In this document: piece after piece, positions 1 through 10,378 of the stretch
Position numbering within the stretch: the stretch's first letter is position 1
Layout: each line of letters begins with the position of its first letter
NCBI RefSeq assembly: GCF_011046245.1
Contig: NZ_CP049241.1
Coordinates: 3,178,001-3,242,000 of the forward strand
Direction of reading: 5' to 3'
Length of the DNA: 64,000 nt
Source: Allorhizobium pseudoryzae
GTDB lineage: Bacteria; Pseudomonadota; Alphaproteobacteria; Rhizobiales; Rhizobiaceae
The notes under the pieces: generated by a model
The model's input: the letters and a program-made list of their open reading frames with translations, nothing else
Told to the model about the DNA's origin: nothing
Database searches by the model: none
Program-made: the position numbers and the translations under genes

Positions 1-910
1 CCGGCAGGACCGAAATCGAGGAAATGCGCACGGCGACATCCACATCCTCGCCGTCCTTGCGGTCGCCAGCGGCACAGACCCCGAGCGGCGTCGTCACACG
101 GTCGCCGACCACCCGCCCCTCCAGACGATTGATCTCGGAGAAGAAGCCAGCGGCAAACAATGATTGCGGACGGCGGTAGAGGTCCTGCGAGCGGCCGACC
201 TGCACCAGGCGTCCGTTGTTGAGCAATGCGATGCGATCGGCCATGCGCATGGCCTCTTCCGCATCATGGGTCACGACGATCGCCGTTGCGCGCGTCTGGC
301 GCAGCACGTCCAGCGTATCGGCGCGGATTGTATCCTTCAGCCGCGAATCAAGGCCGCTGAACGGTTCGTCCATCAGAAGAACATTGGGGCGGGGGGCGAG
401 CGCCCGGGCCAACGCCACACGCTGCTGTTCGCCGCCGGACAGGGCATGGGGAAATTTATCGGCGTAATGGGAGAGCCCGACCCGCTCGAGCGCCACCATG
501 GCTTCGGCAACCGCGTCTTTCGCGGGCAAGGCCGTCAGGCCGAAACGCACGTTCTCGACCACGGAGAGATGCGGAAACAGCGCATAGTCCTGGAACATCA
601 GCCCGACGCCCCGTTTTTCCGGCGGGACGAAGATGCTCGGACCCGCCATTTCGCGCTCATCGATCAGCACACGGCCGCCCGTCTGCACCTCGATGCCGGC
701 GGCGATGCGCAACAGCGTGGTCTTGCCCGATCCCGATGGCCCTAAAAGGCACAGGACCTCGCCGGGCTTTGCATCGAGATCAATGCCACGAATGGTCTCC
801 TTGCCGTGATAGCTATGCTCGATTGCCTCGAAGGCGAGGCTGGAGGCGAAGGTGACACCTGCGGTGCGACGCATGGCGGTCGGTGCCCGGGCGGGCGTGG
901 ATGGGGTCAT
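1..910 (-). CDS. ABC transporter ATP-binding protein, FbpC/PotA-like (runs off left edge)
   Basis: This is the ATPase subunit of an importer, probably for ferric iron, a polyamine or a similar solute. The reverse-strand translation shows Walker A (GPSGSGKTT), Q-loop (MFQDYALFPH), the signature LSGGEQQRVALARAL, Walker B (VLLMDEPFSGLD) and the switch histidine (VVTHDAEEAMRMADRI), followed by the start of a C-terminal TOBE-like region that leaves the window at base 1. ATG codons at 910 and 874 are both possible starts; 874 gives a more usual N terminus. It lies downstream of scpB on the same strand. In other rhizobia scpB is normally followed by tatABC, so this gene marks a departure from that order. 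The substrate cannot be told without the permease genes. Confidence 0.88.
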   Translation of the reverse strand, partial: MTPSTPARAPTAMRRTAGVTFASSLAFEAIEHSYHGKETIRGIDLDAKPGEVLCLLGPSGSGKTTLLRIAAGIEVQTGGRVLIDEREMAGPSIFVPPEKRGVGLMFQDYALFPHLSVVENVRFGLTALPAKDAVAEAMVALERVGLSHYADKFPHALSGGEQQRVALARALAPRPNVLLMDEPFSGLDSRLKDTIRADTLDVLRQTRATAIVVTHDAEEAMRMADRIALLNNGRLVQVGRSQDLYRRPQSLFAAGFFSEINRLEGRVVGDRVTTPLGVCAAGDRKDGEDVDVAVRISSISVLP

Positions 911-994
911 GCTTTCAGGCCTTATCTTGTCGCCTTTGCGACGCAATCCCGTCACGTCGAGGGTCACGCAGCGCCGTCCATGGCAAACGGGATG

Positions 995-1714
995 CTATTC
1001 GTCCGCTCCACCGCCCGGTGTCAAGAGGCCGAGTTCCTCGAGATCGAGCTGGGTGATGGGATCCTCGTCTTCGCCGAGTTCGTCGGCAGTCGTCGGCAAG
1101 GGCACCCGGAAATCCGGCGGGATGCGGCCCGAGAGGAGCCCTGCCCCCTTCAATTCCTCAAGTCCCGGCAGGTCGCGGATTTCTTCGAGACCGAAATGAT
1201 CGAGGAAACGCGGCGTGGTGCCGAGTGTCACCGGACGCCCCGGCGTGCGCCGGCGTCCGCGGAAACGAACCCAGCCCGCCTCCATCAGCACATCCAGCGT
1301 GCCGCGGGAGGTCTGCACGCCGCGGATATCCTCGATCTCCGCCCGCGTGACCGGCTGGTGGTAAGCGATGATCGCCAGCACTTCGAGGGCCGCCCTCGAG
1401 AGCTTCTTTGCTTCCCCCTCGTCCCGCCGAAAGACGAAGGAGAGGTCGGCTGCCGTACGGAAGGCCCACTTGTCCTCGATTCGGATGAGGTTGACGCCGC
1501 GCCCGGCATAAAGGCGCGCGAGCCTGGACATGATCGCCCTCACATCGACCCCGCGCGGCAGGCGCTCAACGAGAAAGGCTTCCGGAACAGGCTCTGCCGA
1601 GGCAAACACCAGCGCTTCCGCAATGCGTTCCGCCTCAAGCTCCGTTGCGCTTGGCGCACTGCCCACCGCGTCCTGCGCAAAAAGATCGTCATCCTCGACC
1701 GGCACGCCGTTCAT
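995..1714 (-). CDS. scpB: Segregation and condensation protein B
   Basis: ScpB (239 aa) is the winged-helix partner of the SMC-ScpA condensin that compacts and segregates the nucleoid. The protein begins with an acidic variable stretch, followed by the tandem winged-helix region (about residues 25-190) with the family motif AIIAYHQPVTRAEIEDIRGV and GRRRTPGRPVTLGTTPRFLDHF. The tail is acidic. Its ATG overlaps the scpA stop (ATGA, 4 bp), so the two genes are translationally coupled, as is usual for this pair. Confidence 0.95.
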   Translation of the reverse strand: MNGVPVEDDDLFAQDAVGSAPSATELEAERIAEALVFASAEPVPEAFLVERLPRGVDVRAIMSRLARLYAGRGVNLIRIEDKWAFRTAADLSFVFRRDEGEAKKLSRAALEVLAIIAYHQPVTRAEIEDIRGVQTSRGTLDVLMEAGWVRFRGRRRTPGRPVTLGTTPRFLDHFGLEEIRDLPGLEELKGAGLLSGRIPPDFRVPLPTTADELGEDEDPITQLDLEELGLLTPGGGADE

Positions 1715-2607
1715 TCCTTGTCACCTTGTCCGCCAGAAGCGGCCTTGCCGTCATCTGCCTGAGGGCGTCCGGCCCCGCGCCGAAGGTAGAGGGGGCCGAA
1801 GGCACCATCCTGGCGCATCTCGATCTTGCCTTCGCGCACCAGTTCGAGCGATGCGGCAAAGGCACTCGCCGTTGCCGTGACACGATCGGACGGCGAAAGG
1901 AAGTCCAGGAGATACCGCTGCAGGACCGTCCAGTCGCCAATCTCGCCCATCATCGTGGTCAAGAGTTCCCGGGCTTCCACCAGAGACCAGACCTTGCGCC
2001 GCTCGATCGTCACCTGGGTCACCGCCTGGCGCTGGCGCAGGTTCGCATAGGCCTTGAGGAGATCGTAAAGGTCCGCCTCGAAGGTGGTGCCACTGCGCTC
2101 CGCGATATGTTCGGGCGCACCGCGGGCAAAGATGTCGCGGCCCAGCCGATTGCGGTTGACGAGACGGGACGCCGCTTCGCGCATCGCCTCCAGCCGCTTC
2201 AGCCGGAAGGCAAGCGTTGCCGCCATTTCCTCGCCTGTCGGGCCGTCGTCCGGGCGAGCCTGCTGCGGGATCAGAAGCTTGGATTTGAGATAGGCGAGCC
2301 AGGCCGCCATCACCAGATAATCGGCGGCAAGTTCGATGCGCACGCGCCGGGCGCTGTCGACAAATAAAAGATACTGCTCGGCCAGCGCCAGCACGGAAAT
2401 GCGCTGCAGATCGACTTTCTGGGTGCGGGCGAGATGCAGGAGCAGATCGAGCGGCCCTTCGAAACCGCCGACATCAATGACGAGCGCCGGCTCGCTTGCG
2501 CCGCGGGCGTCGCTGTCCTGCCAGAGCCTGTCCATCGGAATGGCAGACGGATTGGCAGGCTGTGATGTGTCAACGGCCATCCCCGCCCCTGTTCCCGGAA
2601 ACCTCAA
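1711..2607 (-). CDS. scpA: Segregation and condensation protein A (kleisin)
   Basis: ScpA (298 aa) is the kleisin subunit that bridges the SMC heads. The diagnostic N-terminal motif GFEGPLDLLLHLARTQKVDL is at about residues 48-67 and the C-terminal winged-helix part ends near ATASAFAASLELVREGKIEM. The roughly 45-residue N-terminal extension before the motif is common in rhizobial ScpA, though a later start such as the ATG 25 codons in cannot be ruled out. The gene starts 10 bp after the nagZ stop and overlaps scpB, giving a nagZ-scpA-scpB transcription unit. Confidence 0.94.
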   Translation of the reverse strand: MRFPGTGAGMAVDTSQPANPSAIPMDRLWQDSDARGASEPALVIDVGGFEGPLDLLLHLARTQKVDLQRISVLALAEQYLLFVDSARRVRIELAADYLVMAAWLAYLKSKLLIPQQARPDDGPTGEEMAATLAFRLKRLEAMREAASRLVNRNRLGRDIFARGAPEHIAERSGTTFEADLYDLLKAYANLRQRQAVTQVTIERRKVWSLVEARELLTTMMGEIGDWTVLQRYLLDFLSPSDRVTATASAFAASLELVREGKIEMRQDGAFGPLYLRRGAGRPQADDGKAASGGQGDKE

Positions 2608-2617
2608 GGGCTTCCGC

Positions 2618-3640
2618 TCATGCCTTGGCCTCGCTCACCAGAGCCCAGAATTCGGCCCGTGCGGCCCGCTCGTCCGTCGCATCCGCAGGACGGAAGGCCG
2701 CCTCGGCCGTCTCGGCTCGCCGCAGGCTTTCGCCAGAAAGCTCCGGCACCTTGGCCACCACCTGCCTCATTTCGTCCATCACGCCATTGCAATGCAAGAC
2801 AATATCGCAGCCGCCGGCGACAATATCCGCAGCCCGTTCGCCGAGCGTGCCCTTCAGGGCGTTCATCGAACTGTCGTCGGACAGAAGAAGACCCTCAAAG
2901 CCGATCCGGCCACGGATGATCTCGTTGATCACCTTCGGCGAGGTTGTGGCGGGACGGTCGGGATCGATCGCGGTGAAGACGAGGTGCGCGCTCATCGCCA
3001 TCACCTCATCCTTCAGGGCGCGGAAAGGCGCAAAATCCTGCGCGTCGAGTTCCTCGATCGAGGCCGTGACGATCGGCAGGTCGTGGTGCGAATCGACCAG
3101 GGCGCGACCATGCCCCGGAATATGTTTCATCACCGGCAGCATGCCGCCCGCCTTCAATCCTTCGGAGGCTGCGGTGCCGAGAGCGGTCACGGCTGCCGGA
3201 TCGCGGCCATAGGAGCGGTTGCCGATCGCCTGTGTGGATCCCTCGACCAGAACATCGAGCACCGGCAGGCAGTTGACGGTGATGCCGAGCCGGGTGAGAT
3301 CGAAGGCATGCAGGCGCGACATCAGCCAGGCGGCCCGCAGGCCGGCGCCGCGGTCGATCTCATAGATTTCGCCCAACCGGGCCGCCGGCGGATAGGCCTC
3401 CACATGCGGCGCACGGATGCGCTGCACGCGCCCGCCCTCCTGGTCGATCAGCACCGGGGCGTCCGGCCGGCCGATCGCATCCTTGAGGCCCGCGACGAGA
3501 TCGCGGATCTGTTCGGGTTCGGAGAGATTGCGGGCAAACAGGATGAAACCCCAGGGACGCTCTTCGCGATACAGCGCCAGTTCGTCTTTCGTCGGAGAAA
3601 GACCGGCGCAGCCAAGGATCATTGCCTTCGATTGGCTCAT
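2618..3640 (-). CDS. nagZ: Beta-N-acetylhexosaminidase (glycoside hydrolase family 3)
   Basis: NagZ is a cytosolic enzyme that removes GlcNAc from anhydro-muropeptides during peptidoglycan recycling. The protein carries the GH3 features PWGFILFARN near the N terminus, LIDQEGGRVQRI, and the NagZ loop MKHIPGHGRALVDSHHDLP with the catalytic Asp/His pair. The start was chosen at MSQSKAMILGCAG (340 aa), where family homology begins; an in-frame ATG 18 codons upstream (3694) would add an unlikely basic tail. It sits between the SPOR-domain gene and scpA on the same strand. Confidence 0.93.
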   Translation of the reverse strand: MSQSKAMILGCAGLSPTKDELALYREERPWGFILFARNLSEPEQIRDLVAGLKDAIGRPDAPVLIDQEGGRVQRIRAPHVEAYPPAARLGEIYEIDRGAGLRAAWLMSRLHAFDLTRLGITVNCLPVLDVLVEGSTQAIGNRSYGRDPAAVTALGTAASEGLKAGGMLPVMKHIPGHGRALVDSHHDLPIVTASIEELDAQDFAPFRALKDEVMAMSAHLVFTAIDPDRPATTSPKVINEIIRGRIGFEGLLLSDDSSMNALKGTLGERAADIVAGGCDIVLHCNGVMDEMRQVVAKVPELSGESLRRAETAEAAFRPADATDERAARAEFWALVSEAKA

Positions 3641-3746
3641 GGACACACTCTTCGTCAGGAATTCAGAATAAAAACGCTGCTTGTCACCGGACATGAAAAC
3701 GGGGCGACAAGCGCGCCCCGCAGTTCAGGATCAGCCGACATCGACC

Positions 3747-6740
3747 TCAACGCGCGATGAGGCATGTTCCGCCGGCGGCGCGATATCGCTCGCACAGCGC
3801 CGCAGCTTCGTCGCGGGTGCTGCCGGCTGCGATGCGGACGCGGTAGAAGGTGCCCTTGCCCGCAATCTCAGCCTTGGCAATATCCATGCCCCGACCGCCA
3901 ATCACGCCGGCAAACTTGGAGGACAGATTGCGGTAGGATTTCTGCGCGTCGGCTTCGGAGGGCAGCGAAGCGATCTGGATGAAGTAACCACCCGATTGCG
4001 CCACCTGTGCGGGTGCCGGGGTGGCACTCGCCGCCGTGACCGGCGCAGCTGCCGCCGGCGCCACGGCGGGCGTTGATGCCGGCCGCAATTCGTTACGCAC
4101 ATTGCCCTGCGTGGTCACCGAGGCGACCACCTCCACCGGCTGATTGGCCGGTCGCGCCGTCGGAACCGGGGCCTTCGGAGCCGGAACCCCTGCCGGCGCC
4201 GTCGAAGCGGCTGGAGCCGCCACGTCGGTCGCGCCCGTCAGAGCCGTCGTCCGCGCCACGTTCACATCCGAGAGGTTGGTCGGTGCGCTGCTCGAAGCCG
4301 CGCCAGTGGATGCCAACTGCGTGGGTTCGGCAAGTGCCGGTGCCGCCGGGATCTTTTCGGTCGTCACCGCCGTCGCGGGCGCATTCACCGGCTTCGCTGC
4401 CGGCACTTCGGTCACCTGCTCGACCAGCGTTCCGTCCGGACGCACGATCATGGTCTTCACGCGACGCGGCATGACGGCAAGCTGTTCGGCATCGGCCGGC
4501 GGCTTCGCCTGGCCATCGCTCGGCAGAAGGCGAGCATCCTGCGTCTCGCCCACGGGCGTCATGTCCGCCTGAGCTTCGTCCTCACCCTGCAGCGGAAAGT
4601 TTTCCGGTGTCAGCGTTTTCTGAACCACATCGACCGGCTGCTCTTCGGACGAGATCAGCGACGGCTGCTTGGGATCATTCAGGGAGCCGCTGGCCACCCG
4701 GTCATACACCGCCTTGTCCTGGTTCGGGACGATCTTGCCACCCGGATTTTCCGGAACGACCTTCACCGGTTCGGAATCCGCCGCGATGACCACCGGGCTT
4801 CCATCCGCGCCGCCCGACGACTTGCCTGTCGCATACCAGGCATAGGCGGAAATGCCGACAATGGCGACAAAACCGGCCACGGACAGCGGCATGGCAAAGG
4901 CTGCAAGAGAGCGGCGTGTCTCATAGACCGGCGCCTCATCGTCGGCATAGGCCTCATCGATGGGCGTGGATCGCAAGGGCTGCGCCAGGCTGCGGCGGAA
5001 ATCTTCTTCCAGGGCCCGTTCGAAATCGTCCAGACCGTCGTTGACCTTCGGGTTGACCGAGGCTGCAACCGGGGTCTGCATCGCGGAAACGGCAGCCGGT
5101 GCAGCGGCTGTCGCGGTTGCCCGGCTTACCGAACGGTCCTGCGGCTTGGCAGCCGGCTGAGCCTGTACGGACCGTTGCGACATGCCAGCGGTATCGAGAT
5201 AACTCGCCAGCTCCGAATCCAGGTCCAGATCGAAATCCGACGGCGGCGCCACCGGCTTTTCCGGTTCGTGGACCGGAATTTCCGGCACATCGAGATCCGG
5301 AACCGCTTCCGGCATCTCCTCGGCATCGGCAAGCAGTGTCGGATCGAAGGCGTCGCTATCCGCCTGCTCGGGCACAGCCGGCGCGACCGGCAACGGAGCG
5401 GGTTCGACAGCGACGGCAGCCTTACCCACGTCAGGCGCGTGGCGCGACTGGGCGAGGAAGGCCGGAATTTCAGGAGCAAGCGTCGGCACAGGCTGCGTGC
5501 GCGGCGCAAAGGCGGCGGGTGCGGCTTCAACCACGGCTTCGACAACCGGATCACGACGCGGAGCAGGCGCGACAGCCTCAACCGACGGTTTCTCGTCCTG
5601 CATCAGATCGGCAAGATCAAGCTCGAGATCGTCCAGCATCAGCTCGAAATCATCGTCCATCAGGTCGGGCGTCGGCTCGGCGGCGACCGGCGCGCTCTGC
5701 TCGACAACCACATCCCGATCGATCATCGGCGCAAAGGAAGGCTCCGAGCGGAGTTCGCTGATCAACGGTGCGGCGGGCGCTGCCGACAGGACAGGCTCGA
5801 CATGCGGAGCATCGAAACGTTCATCCGCCTTTTCAAAGACCTGCGCCAGTTCGTTCTGCAGCGACCGAACCTCCGCCGTCGGCTGGGCAAAAACCGGCTC
5901 GACGGCTGGCACCGCTTCCGGCACCGGTGCAGGCGTTACGGCCGGTATGGCGGCCGGCGCAACCGGTCTTGCCCGAACGGCGGCAACATCGGCAGCAAAG
6001 TTCGTCGCCCAGGTGGATGCGACAGGCTCGCGCGGCGGCTCAAGACCGGCCTCACGCTCCAAATCGAGTTCCGCCCGTTCGGCCTGCGTCCGCGGTGGAG
6101 CCACCACGAAATTCGTCAGCGGCATGCGGAAACCGGGTTCATAGGCGCCACGCGGCGAAGTGCGACCTGCCATCGGCGGCACGGCCGACGATGTGATCGA
6201 TGTTTCAAGCTCGGCAATCAGATCCGCATCCAGGCCGCCGAAATCGAGATCGGCTTCGGGCGCCGCAACCGGCATGGCCGCAGCGGAGAGAACGGGCTGC
6301 GGCTCGCTGGTGCGGGCAAGCTCCGGTTCGGCACGGACGGACCAATCATTCACCGGCGAAAACGGCTGCTGCACCTCTTCGCTCGGCACCCGCGTCGTCA
6401 GCGGCGCCTGAACGGCGGGCTCGAAATCGGCAAAAGGATCTGCCTCGGCCCGAGCTATCTCGGCACGGGCGACGGGCAGCTCGGGCTCGACAACCCGCGC
6501 AGCAACAGCGGCGACCGGTGCAACAGGCTCCGAACGCGGTTCCTCATACTGCTCGAACTCGCGCAGGAGTTCGTCTTCCAGATTGAAACTTGGCTCGCGA
6601 CGAACGAGGGGAGAGACCGTCGCGGGCGCGACGGCCTTGTCCTCATAGCCTGCAATGCGAGCGAGCTCCGCCAACGGATCGTCATCTGCAAAGAAGTCCG
6701 GTCCGCCGATACGGCCACGTGCAACGCTACTATCTGCCAT
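3747..6740 (-). CDS. SPOR-domain envelope protein with long disordered cytoplasmic region
   Basis: This is a predicted single-span inner-membrane protein of about 997 aa that binds denuded septal peptidoglycan through its SPOR domain. The first 620 residues are low-complexity, rich in Ala, Pro, Glu and Val with many acidic DLD/DDDFELMLDDLELDL stretches, and are probably disordered. One membrane segment follows (AAFAMPLSVAGFVAIVGISA, about residues 632-651), then a second Pro/Ala/Thr linker. The SPOR domain fills the last 80 residues (GGYFIQIASLPSEADAQKSY ... GKGTFYRVRIAAG). The start MADSSVARG was preferred over an ATG four codons earlier. Its place between argS and nagZ is the usual rhizobial one, consistent with a cell-wall role. 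Confidence 0.88.
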   Translation of the reverse strand: MADSSVARGRIGGPDFFADDDPLAELARIAGYEDKAVAPATVSPLVRREPSFNLEDELLREFEQYEEPRSEPVAPVAAVAARVVEPELPVARAEIARAEADPFADFEPAVQAPLTTRVPSEEVQQPFSPVNDWSVRAEPELARTSEPQPVLSAAAMPVAAPEADLDFGGLDADLIAELETSITSSAVPPMAGRTSPRGAYEPGFRMPLTNFVVAPPRTQAERAELDLEREAGLEPPREPVASTWATNFAADVAAVRARPVAPAAIPAVTPAPVPEAVPAVEPVFAQPTAEVRSLQNELAQVFEKADERFDAPHVEPVLSAAPAAPLISELRSEPSFAPMIDRDVVVEQSAPVAAEPTPDLMDDDFELMLDDLELDLADLMQDEKPSVEAVAPAPRRDPVVEAVVEAAPAAFAPRTQPVPTLAPEIPAFLAQSRHAPDVGKAAVAVEPAPLPVAPAVPEQADSDAFDPTLLADAEEMPEAVPDLDVPEIPVHEPEKPVAPPSDFDLDLDSELASYLDTAGMSQRSVQAQPAAKPQDRSVSRATATAAAPAAVSAMQTPVAASVNPKVNDGLDDFERALEEDFRRSLAQPLRSTPIDEAYADDEAPVYETRRSLAAFAMPLSVAGFVAIVGISAYAWYATGKSSGGADGSPVVIAADSEPVKVVPENPGGKIVPNQDKAVYDRVASGSLNDPKQPSLISSEEQPVDVVQKTLTPENFPLQGEDEAQADMTPVGETQDARLLPSDGQAKPPADAEQLAVMPRRVKTMIVRPDGTLVEQVTEVPAAKPVNAPATAVTTEKIPAAPALAEPTQLASTGAASSSAPTNLSDVNVARTTALTGATDVAAPAASTAPAGVPAPKAPVPTARPANQPVEVVASVTTQGNVRNELRPASTPAVAPAAAAPVTAASATPAPAQVAQSGGYFIQIASLPSEADAQKSYRNLSSKFAGVIGGRGMDIAKAEIAGKGTFYRVRIAAGSTRDEAAALCERYRAAGGTCLIAR

Positions 6741-6805
6741 TCCCTCGTCCACTCACCTACGCCAACGCACCAATGCCAGCGCTTTGTGGGGAAATGGTGG
6801 CGTGC

Positions 6806-8563
6806 TTATCGCATCTCGTCCGGAGCGGTCGTGCCGGTAATGGCAAGACCAGATTTCAGAACAGACGCTACAGCGCGCACCAGTCCAAGTCTGGCGATGC
6901 TGGATTTTCGGTCGTTATCCTTAACAAACCGTAAGTCGGGATTATCTTTGCCCTTATTCCAATGCGCATGGAAGGAGCTTGCCAGATCATAAAGGTAAAA
7001 AGCAAGCCGATGGGGCTCCTGCGACTGTGCCGCAGCCTCAATCAGGCGCGGATATTCGGCCAGTTTGGCAACCAGCTGCATTTCGGCAGCGTCAGTGATC
7101 TCCGAAACCGCCTCGGAAAGATCAAGTGATTCGAAATCGACATCCGGAAACGCTTCCGCCGCCTGGCGGAACACCGACATGCACCGGGCATGCGCATACT
7201 GCACGTAGAAGACCGGATTGTCCTTGGACTGTTCGGTGACTTTGGCGAAGTCGAAATCCAGAGGCTCGGAGTTCTTGCGGTAGAGCATCATGAAGCGGAC
7301 CGAATCGGATCCCACTTCTTCAACCACCTCGCGCAAGGTGACGAAGTCGCCGGACCGCTTCGACATCTTGACCGGCTCGCCGTTGCGGTAAAGCTTGACG
7401 AGTTGGCAAAGCAGCACGGTCAGCTTGGCGGACCCGCCGGAAACGGCGCGGGCGACAGCCTCCAGGCGCTTGACGTATCCGCCATGATCGGCGCCGAGCA
7501 CATAGATCATCTCGTCGTAGCCGCGATCGAACTTGTCCTTGAAATAGGCGACGTCGGCGGCGAAATAGGTGTAGCTGCCGTCCGACTTGATCAGCGGCCG
7601 GTCGATGTCATCGCCGACATCCGTGGAGCGGAACAGCGTCTGCTCCCGGTCTTCCCAATCCTCCGGCAGCTGTCCCTTCGGTGGCGGCAGGGTGCCGCGA
7701 TAGACATGGCCCTTGAAGGTCAGATCGTTGATCGCCTGACGGATCGGCGCACCGCCGTCTGCATGCAGCGTGCGCTCGGAATAGAAAATGTCGTGGTGGA
7801 CGTTCAGCGCCGCCAGATCCTCGCGGATCATCGCCATCATCGCGTCAATCGCGCGATCCTTGACGAGCGGCATCCAGTCCTCCGCCGGCATGTTATGGAG
7901 GCGTGTGCCGAACTCCTTGGCGAGCGCCTGACCGACCGGCACCAGATAGTCACCCGGATAGAGACCGGCCGGGATCTCTCCGACTTCTTCGCCAAGAGCC
8001 TCGCGGTAGCGCAGGAAACACGAACGCGCCAGAACATCGATCTGCGAACCGGCATCGTTGATGTAATATTCCTTGGTCACCTCATAGCCGGCAAAGCCCA
8101 TGAGGTTTGCCAGAGCATCGCCCACCACGGCGCCACGGCAATGGCCGACATGCATGGGGCCGGTTGGGTTGGCCGAGACGAATTCGACATTGACCTTCTT
8201 GCCTTCGCCCGTCGTGGAGCGACCGTAATCGGTCCCGGCCCGGATCATGCCGGCAAGCAGGGTCTGCCAGTAGGCGAGCGACAGGCGGATGTTGATGAAG
8301 CCCGGACCGGCGACCGTCACCTCGACGACGTCTGCGTCTTCCTTCAGCTTTTCGGCAATGATGTCGGCCAGCGCCCGTGGATTGGTGCCCAGCGGCTTGG
8401 CCAGCACCATGGCCGCATTGGTTGCGACGTCGCCATGGCTCGAATCACGCGGCGGTTCGATGGTCACGCGGCTGAAATCGACGCTGTCGCGCTTTTCCTT
8501 CACGATATCGATCGCTTCCAGAGCGGCTTTGACGCGGACTTCGAATTCGGCAAATAGGTTCAT
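6806..8563 (-). CDS. argS: Arginyl-tRNA synthetase
   Basis: This is a class I aminoacyl-tRNA synthetase charging tRNA-Arg. The N-terminal Arg-tRNA synthetase additional domain is followed by the HIGH-type motif in [19 protein letters not shown] and the KMSKS-type motif in [14 protein letters not shown], then a DALR anticodon-binding domain ending in [14 protein letters not shown]. Starting at [15 protein letters not shown] gives 585 aa, the usual rhizobial length; an in-frame codon 13 positions upstream gives an unrelated leader. It is downstream of dgt on the same strand. Confidence 0.97.
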   Translation of the reverse strand: MNLFAEFEVRVKAALEAIDIVKEKRDSVDFSRVTIEPPRDSSHGDVATNAAMVLAKPLGTNPRALADIIAEKLKEDADVVEVTVAGPGFINIRLSLAYWQTLLAGMIRAGTDYGRSTTGEGKKVNVEFVSANPTGPMHVGHCRGAVVGDALANLMGFAGYEVTKEYYINDAGSQIDVLARSCFLRYREALGEEVGEIPAGLYPGDYLVPVGQALAKEFGTRLHNMPAEDWMPLVKDRAIDAMMAMIREDLAALNVHHDIFYSERTLHADGGAPIRQAINDLTFKGHVYRGTLPPPKGQLPEDWEDREQTLFRSTDVGDDIDRPLIKSDGSYTYFAADVAYFKDKFDRGYDEMIYVLGADHGGYVKRLEAVARAVSGGSAKLTVLLCQLVKLYRNGEPVKMSKRSGDFVTLREVVEEVGSDSVRFMMLYRKNSEPLDFDFAKVTEQSKDNPVFYVQYAHARCMSVFRQAAEAFPDVDFESLDLSEAVSEITDAAEMQLVAKLAEYPRLIEAAAQSQEPHRLAFYLYDLASSFHAHWNKGKDNPDLRFVKDNDRKSSIARLGLVRAVASVLKSGLAITGTTAPDEMR

Positions 8564-8628
8564 GTGCTGCATCCCAGCATGCGGGTGGGCTGACGTGACC
8601 ACCCGTCGAGGTTCGTTTGGTGGGGTGC

Positions 8629-9846
8629 CTAGCCCAAATCCGGGGTATGGTCAAACATCCGGCGATGCGCCTTCAGCGCATAGGTATCGGTCATGCCGGC
8701 CAGATAATCGCCCACGTGGCGCGCCTTCGCTGCCTCGCTCAACCCCGCAATGTGGCTCACCCAGTAGTGGCTCTGCATCTGGCTCGGGTCTGCCATGTAA
8801 GCCTGGAAGAGGTCAGTCACGATGTGCGCTGCCCCTGCCCGGATCTCCATGATGTCCGGGTGGCGATAGATGCGCGAAAACAAGAGTTTCTTGATGGCGC
8901 GGTCGGTCTCCATCATCTCGGGGGAGAAGGTGGCGATGACATGGTCCGCCTGGCGGACATCGGCGGCGCTCTCAGGCTTCAGCGCCGACAGGCGGTCCTG
9001 CGCCACGCTGATCACGTCTTCGACCATATGGGTGATCTGCCGTCGCATGATCTCGTTGGCGAAACGGGCCGGCTCCAGCTCCGGATATTTTGCGCGCACT
9101 TCGCGCATCATGGCCGACAGGAACGGCACATCTTCCAGCATCTCGAAGGTGAGATAGCCGGACCGCAGGCCGTCATCGATATCGTGGGTGTTGTAGGCAA
9201 TATCGTCGGCGATCGCTGCCACCTGTGCTTCGAGGCTGGCAAAGCTCGACAGTTCCAGGTCGTTCAGCTCGCAATAATCGAGGATCGGCTGCGGCACGGG
9301 GCCACGCGTGCCAACGCCGTTTGCGTCCACCAGCGGGCCATTGTGCTTGACGAGCCCCTCGAGGCTTTCCCAGGTCAGGTTGATCCCGTCGAATTCGGCG
9401 TAACGACGCTCCAGCTTGGTAACAATCCGCAGCGACTGGGCATTGTGATCGAAGCCGCCATAGGGCTGCAGGCACTCATGCAGGGCGTCTTCCCCCGTGT
9501 GGCCGAAGGGCGTGTGGCCGAAATCATGAACGAGCGCCACACCTTCGGCCAGATCCTCGTCGAGCTTCAGGGCGCGCGCCAGTGCACGGGCAATCTGCGC
9601 CACCTCGATCGTGTGGGTGAGGCGCGTGCGGTAATGATCGCCATCGACGCCGATGAAGACCTGCGTCTTGTGTTTCAGCCGCCGGAAGGCCGTGGTGTGG
9701 ACGATGCGGTCGCGGTCACGCTGGAATTCGGAGCGGGTGAGCGAGGAGCCTTCCGGTACCAGCCGCCCGCGGGTCGCCCAGGGATCGGCGGCGTAAACGG
9801 CCCGCTCTCCGGAGCCAAAACCCAGACTGCGTGTATCGATCGACAT
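8629..9846 (-). CDS. dgt: Deoxyguanosinetriphosphate triphosphohydrolase-like protein
   Basis: This is an HD-domain dNTP triphosphohydrolase (405 aa from [11 protein letters not shown]). The HD metal ligands are seen in [19 protein letters not shown] and [19 protein letters not shown], preceded by the conserved [20 protein letters not shown]. It hydrolyses dNTPs to nucleosides and tripolyphosphate, helping set the dNTP pool. An upstream in-frame ATG at 9912 adds 22 residues lacking family similarity. The gene is divergent from erpA and heads the dgt-argS run. Confidence 0.94.
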   Translation of the reverse strand: MSIDTRSLGFGSGERAVYAADPWATRGRLVPEGSSLTRSEFQRDRDRIVHTTAFRRLKHKTQVFIGVDGDHYRTRLTHTIEVAQIARALARALKLDEDLAEGVALVHDFGHTPFGHTGEDALHECLQPYGGFDHNAQSLRIVTKLERRYAEFDGINLTWESLEGLVKHNGPLVDANGVGTRGPVPQPILDYCELNDLELSSFASLEAQVAAIADDIAYNTHDIDDGLRSGYLTFEMLEDVPFLSAMMREVRAKYPELEPARFANEIMRRQITHMVEDVISVAQDRLSALKPESAADVRQADHVIATFSPEMMETDRAIKKLLFSRIYRHPDIMEIRAGAAHIVTDLFQAYMADPSQMQSHYWVSHIAGLSEAAKARHVGDYLAGMTDTYALKAHRRMFDHTPDLG

Positions 9847-9992
9847 CCGAACCCCTGCATTCCCATGGAGATGCCTCAAGCTTTGCGAAGCACCATTGAC
9901 GCTTGATTTCACCCTTCATACCTATAGAGCGTGACAGCGCAAAGCCGATCACGGCAATCTCCGGGCCTTGACCCCGGCAGAAGGGCAAGAAA

Positions 9993-10325
9993 ATGAGCGA
10001 ACATCCCGTTACCCTTTCCGACGCGGCCGCCAAGCGGATCGCAGAAATCGTCAGCGCCGACGCCTCCAAACAGGCTCTTCGCGTCTCCGTCGAAGGCGGA
10101 GGCTGTTCCGGCTTTTCCTACAAGTTCGATCTGGTCGAGGCGCCTGCGGACGACGATCTGGTGATCGCCAAAGGTGATGCGAAGGTGCTGATCGACAGCC
10201 TGTCGCTGGTCTACATGACGGGTTCCGAAATCGACTTCGTCGATAACCTGCTCGGCCAGTCCTTCCAGATCAAGAACCCGAATGCGGTGGCAAGCTGCGG
10301 CTGCGGCACCAGCTTTTCCATCTGA
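9993..10325 (+). CDS. erpA: Iron-sulfur cluster insertion protein, A-type carrier
   Basis: This 110-aa HesB/IscA-type carrier delivers [4Fe-4S] clusters to apoproteins. The three family cysteines are present in GGGCSGF and CGCGTSFSI. It starts with MSEHPVTLSDAAAKRIAEIV; codons read directly from an ATG following an A-rich stretch. It is divergent from dgt and followed 85 bp later by xthA on the same strand. The family naming (ErpA versus IscA/SufA) rests on the Rhizobiaceae arrangement and on the short GGGCSG motif, so the exact paralogue is less certain than the family. Confidence 0.9.
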   Translation: MSEHPVTLSDAAAKRIAEIVSADASKQALRVSVEGGGCSGFSYKFDLVEAPADDDLVIAKGDAKVLIDSLSLVYMTGSEIDFVDNLLGQSFQIKNPNAVASCGCGTSFSI

Positions 10326-10378
10326 GGAAAGCGGCATTTCAAGCCGGCGCGGGGCTTCCCAAGGGCGGCCCATGCGAT

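Noticed and set aside
5175..6992. 605-aa Arg-rich open frame on the plus strand
   Set aside because: It is the complement of the low-complexity arm of the SPOR protein; no ribosome site or domain.
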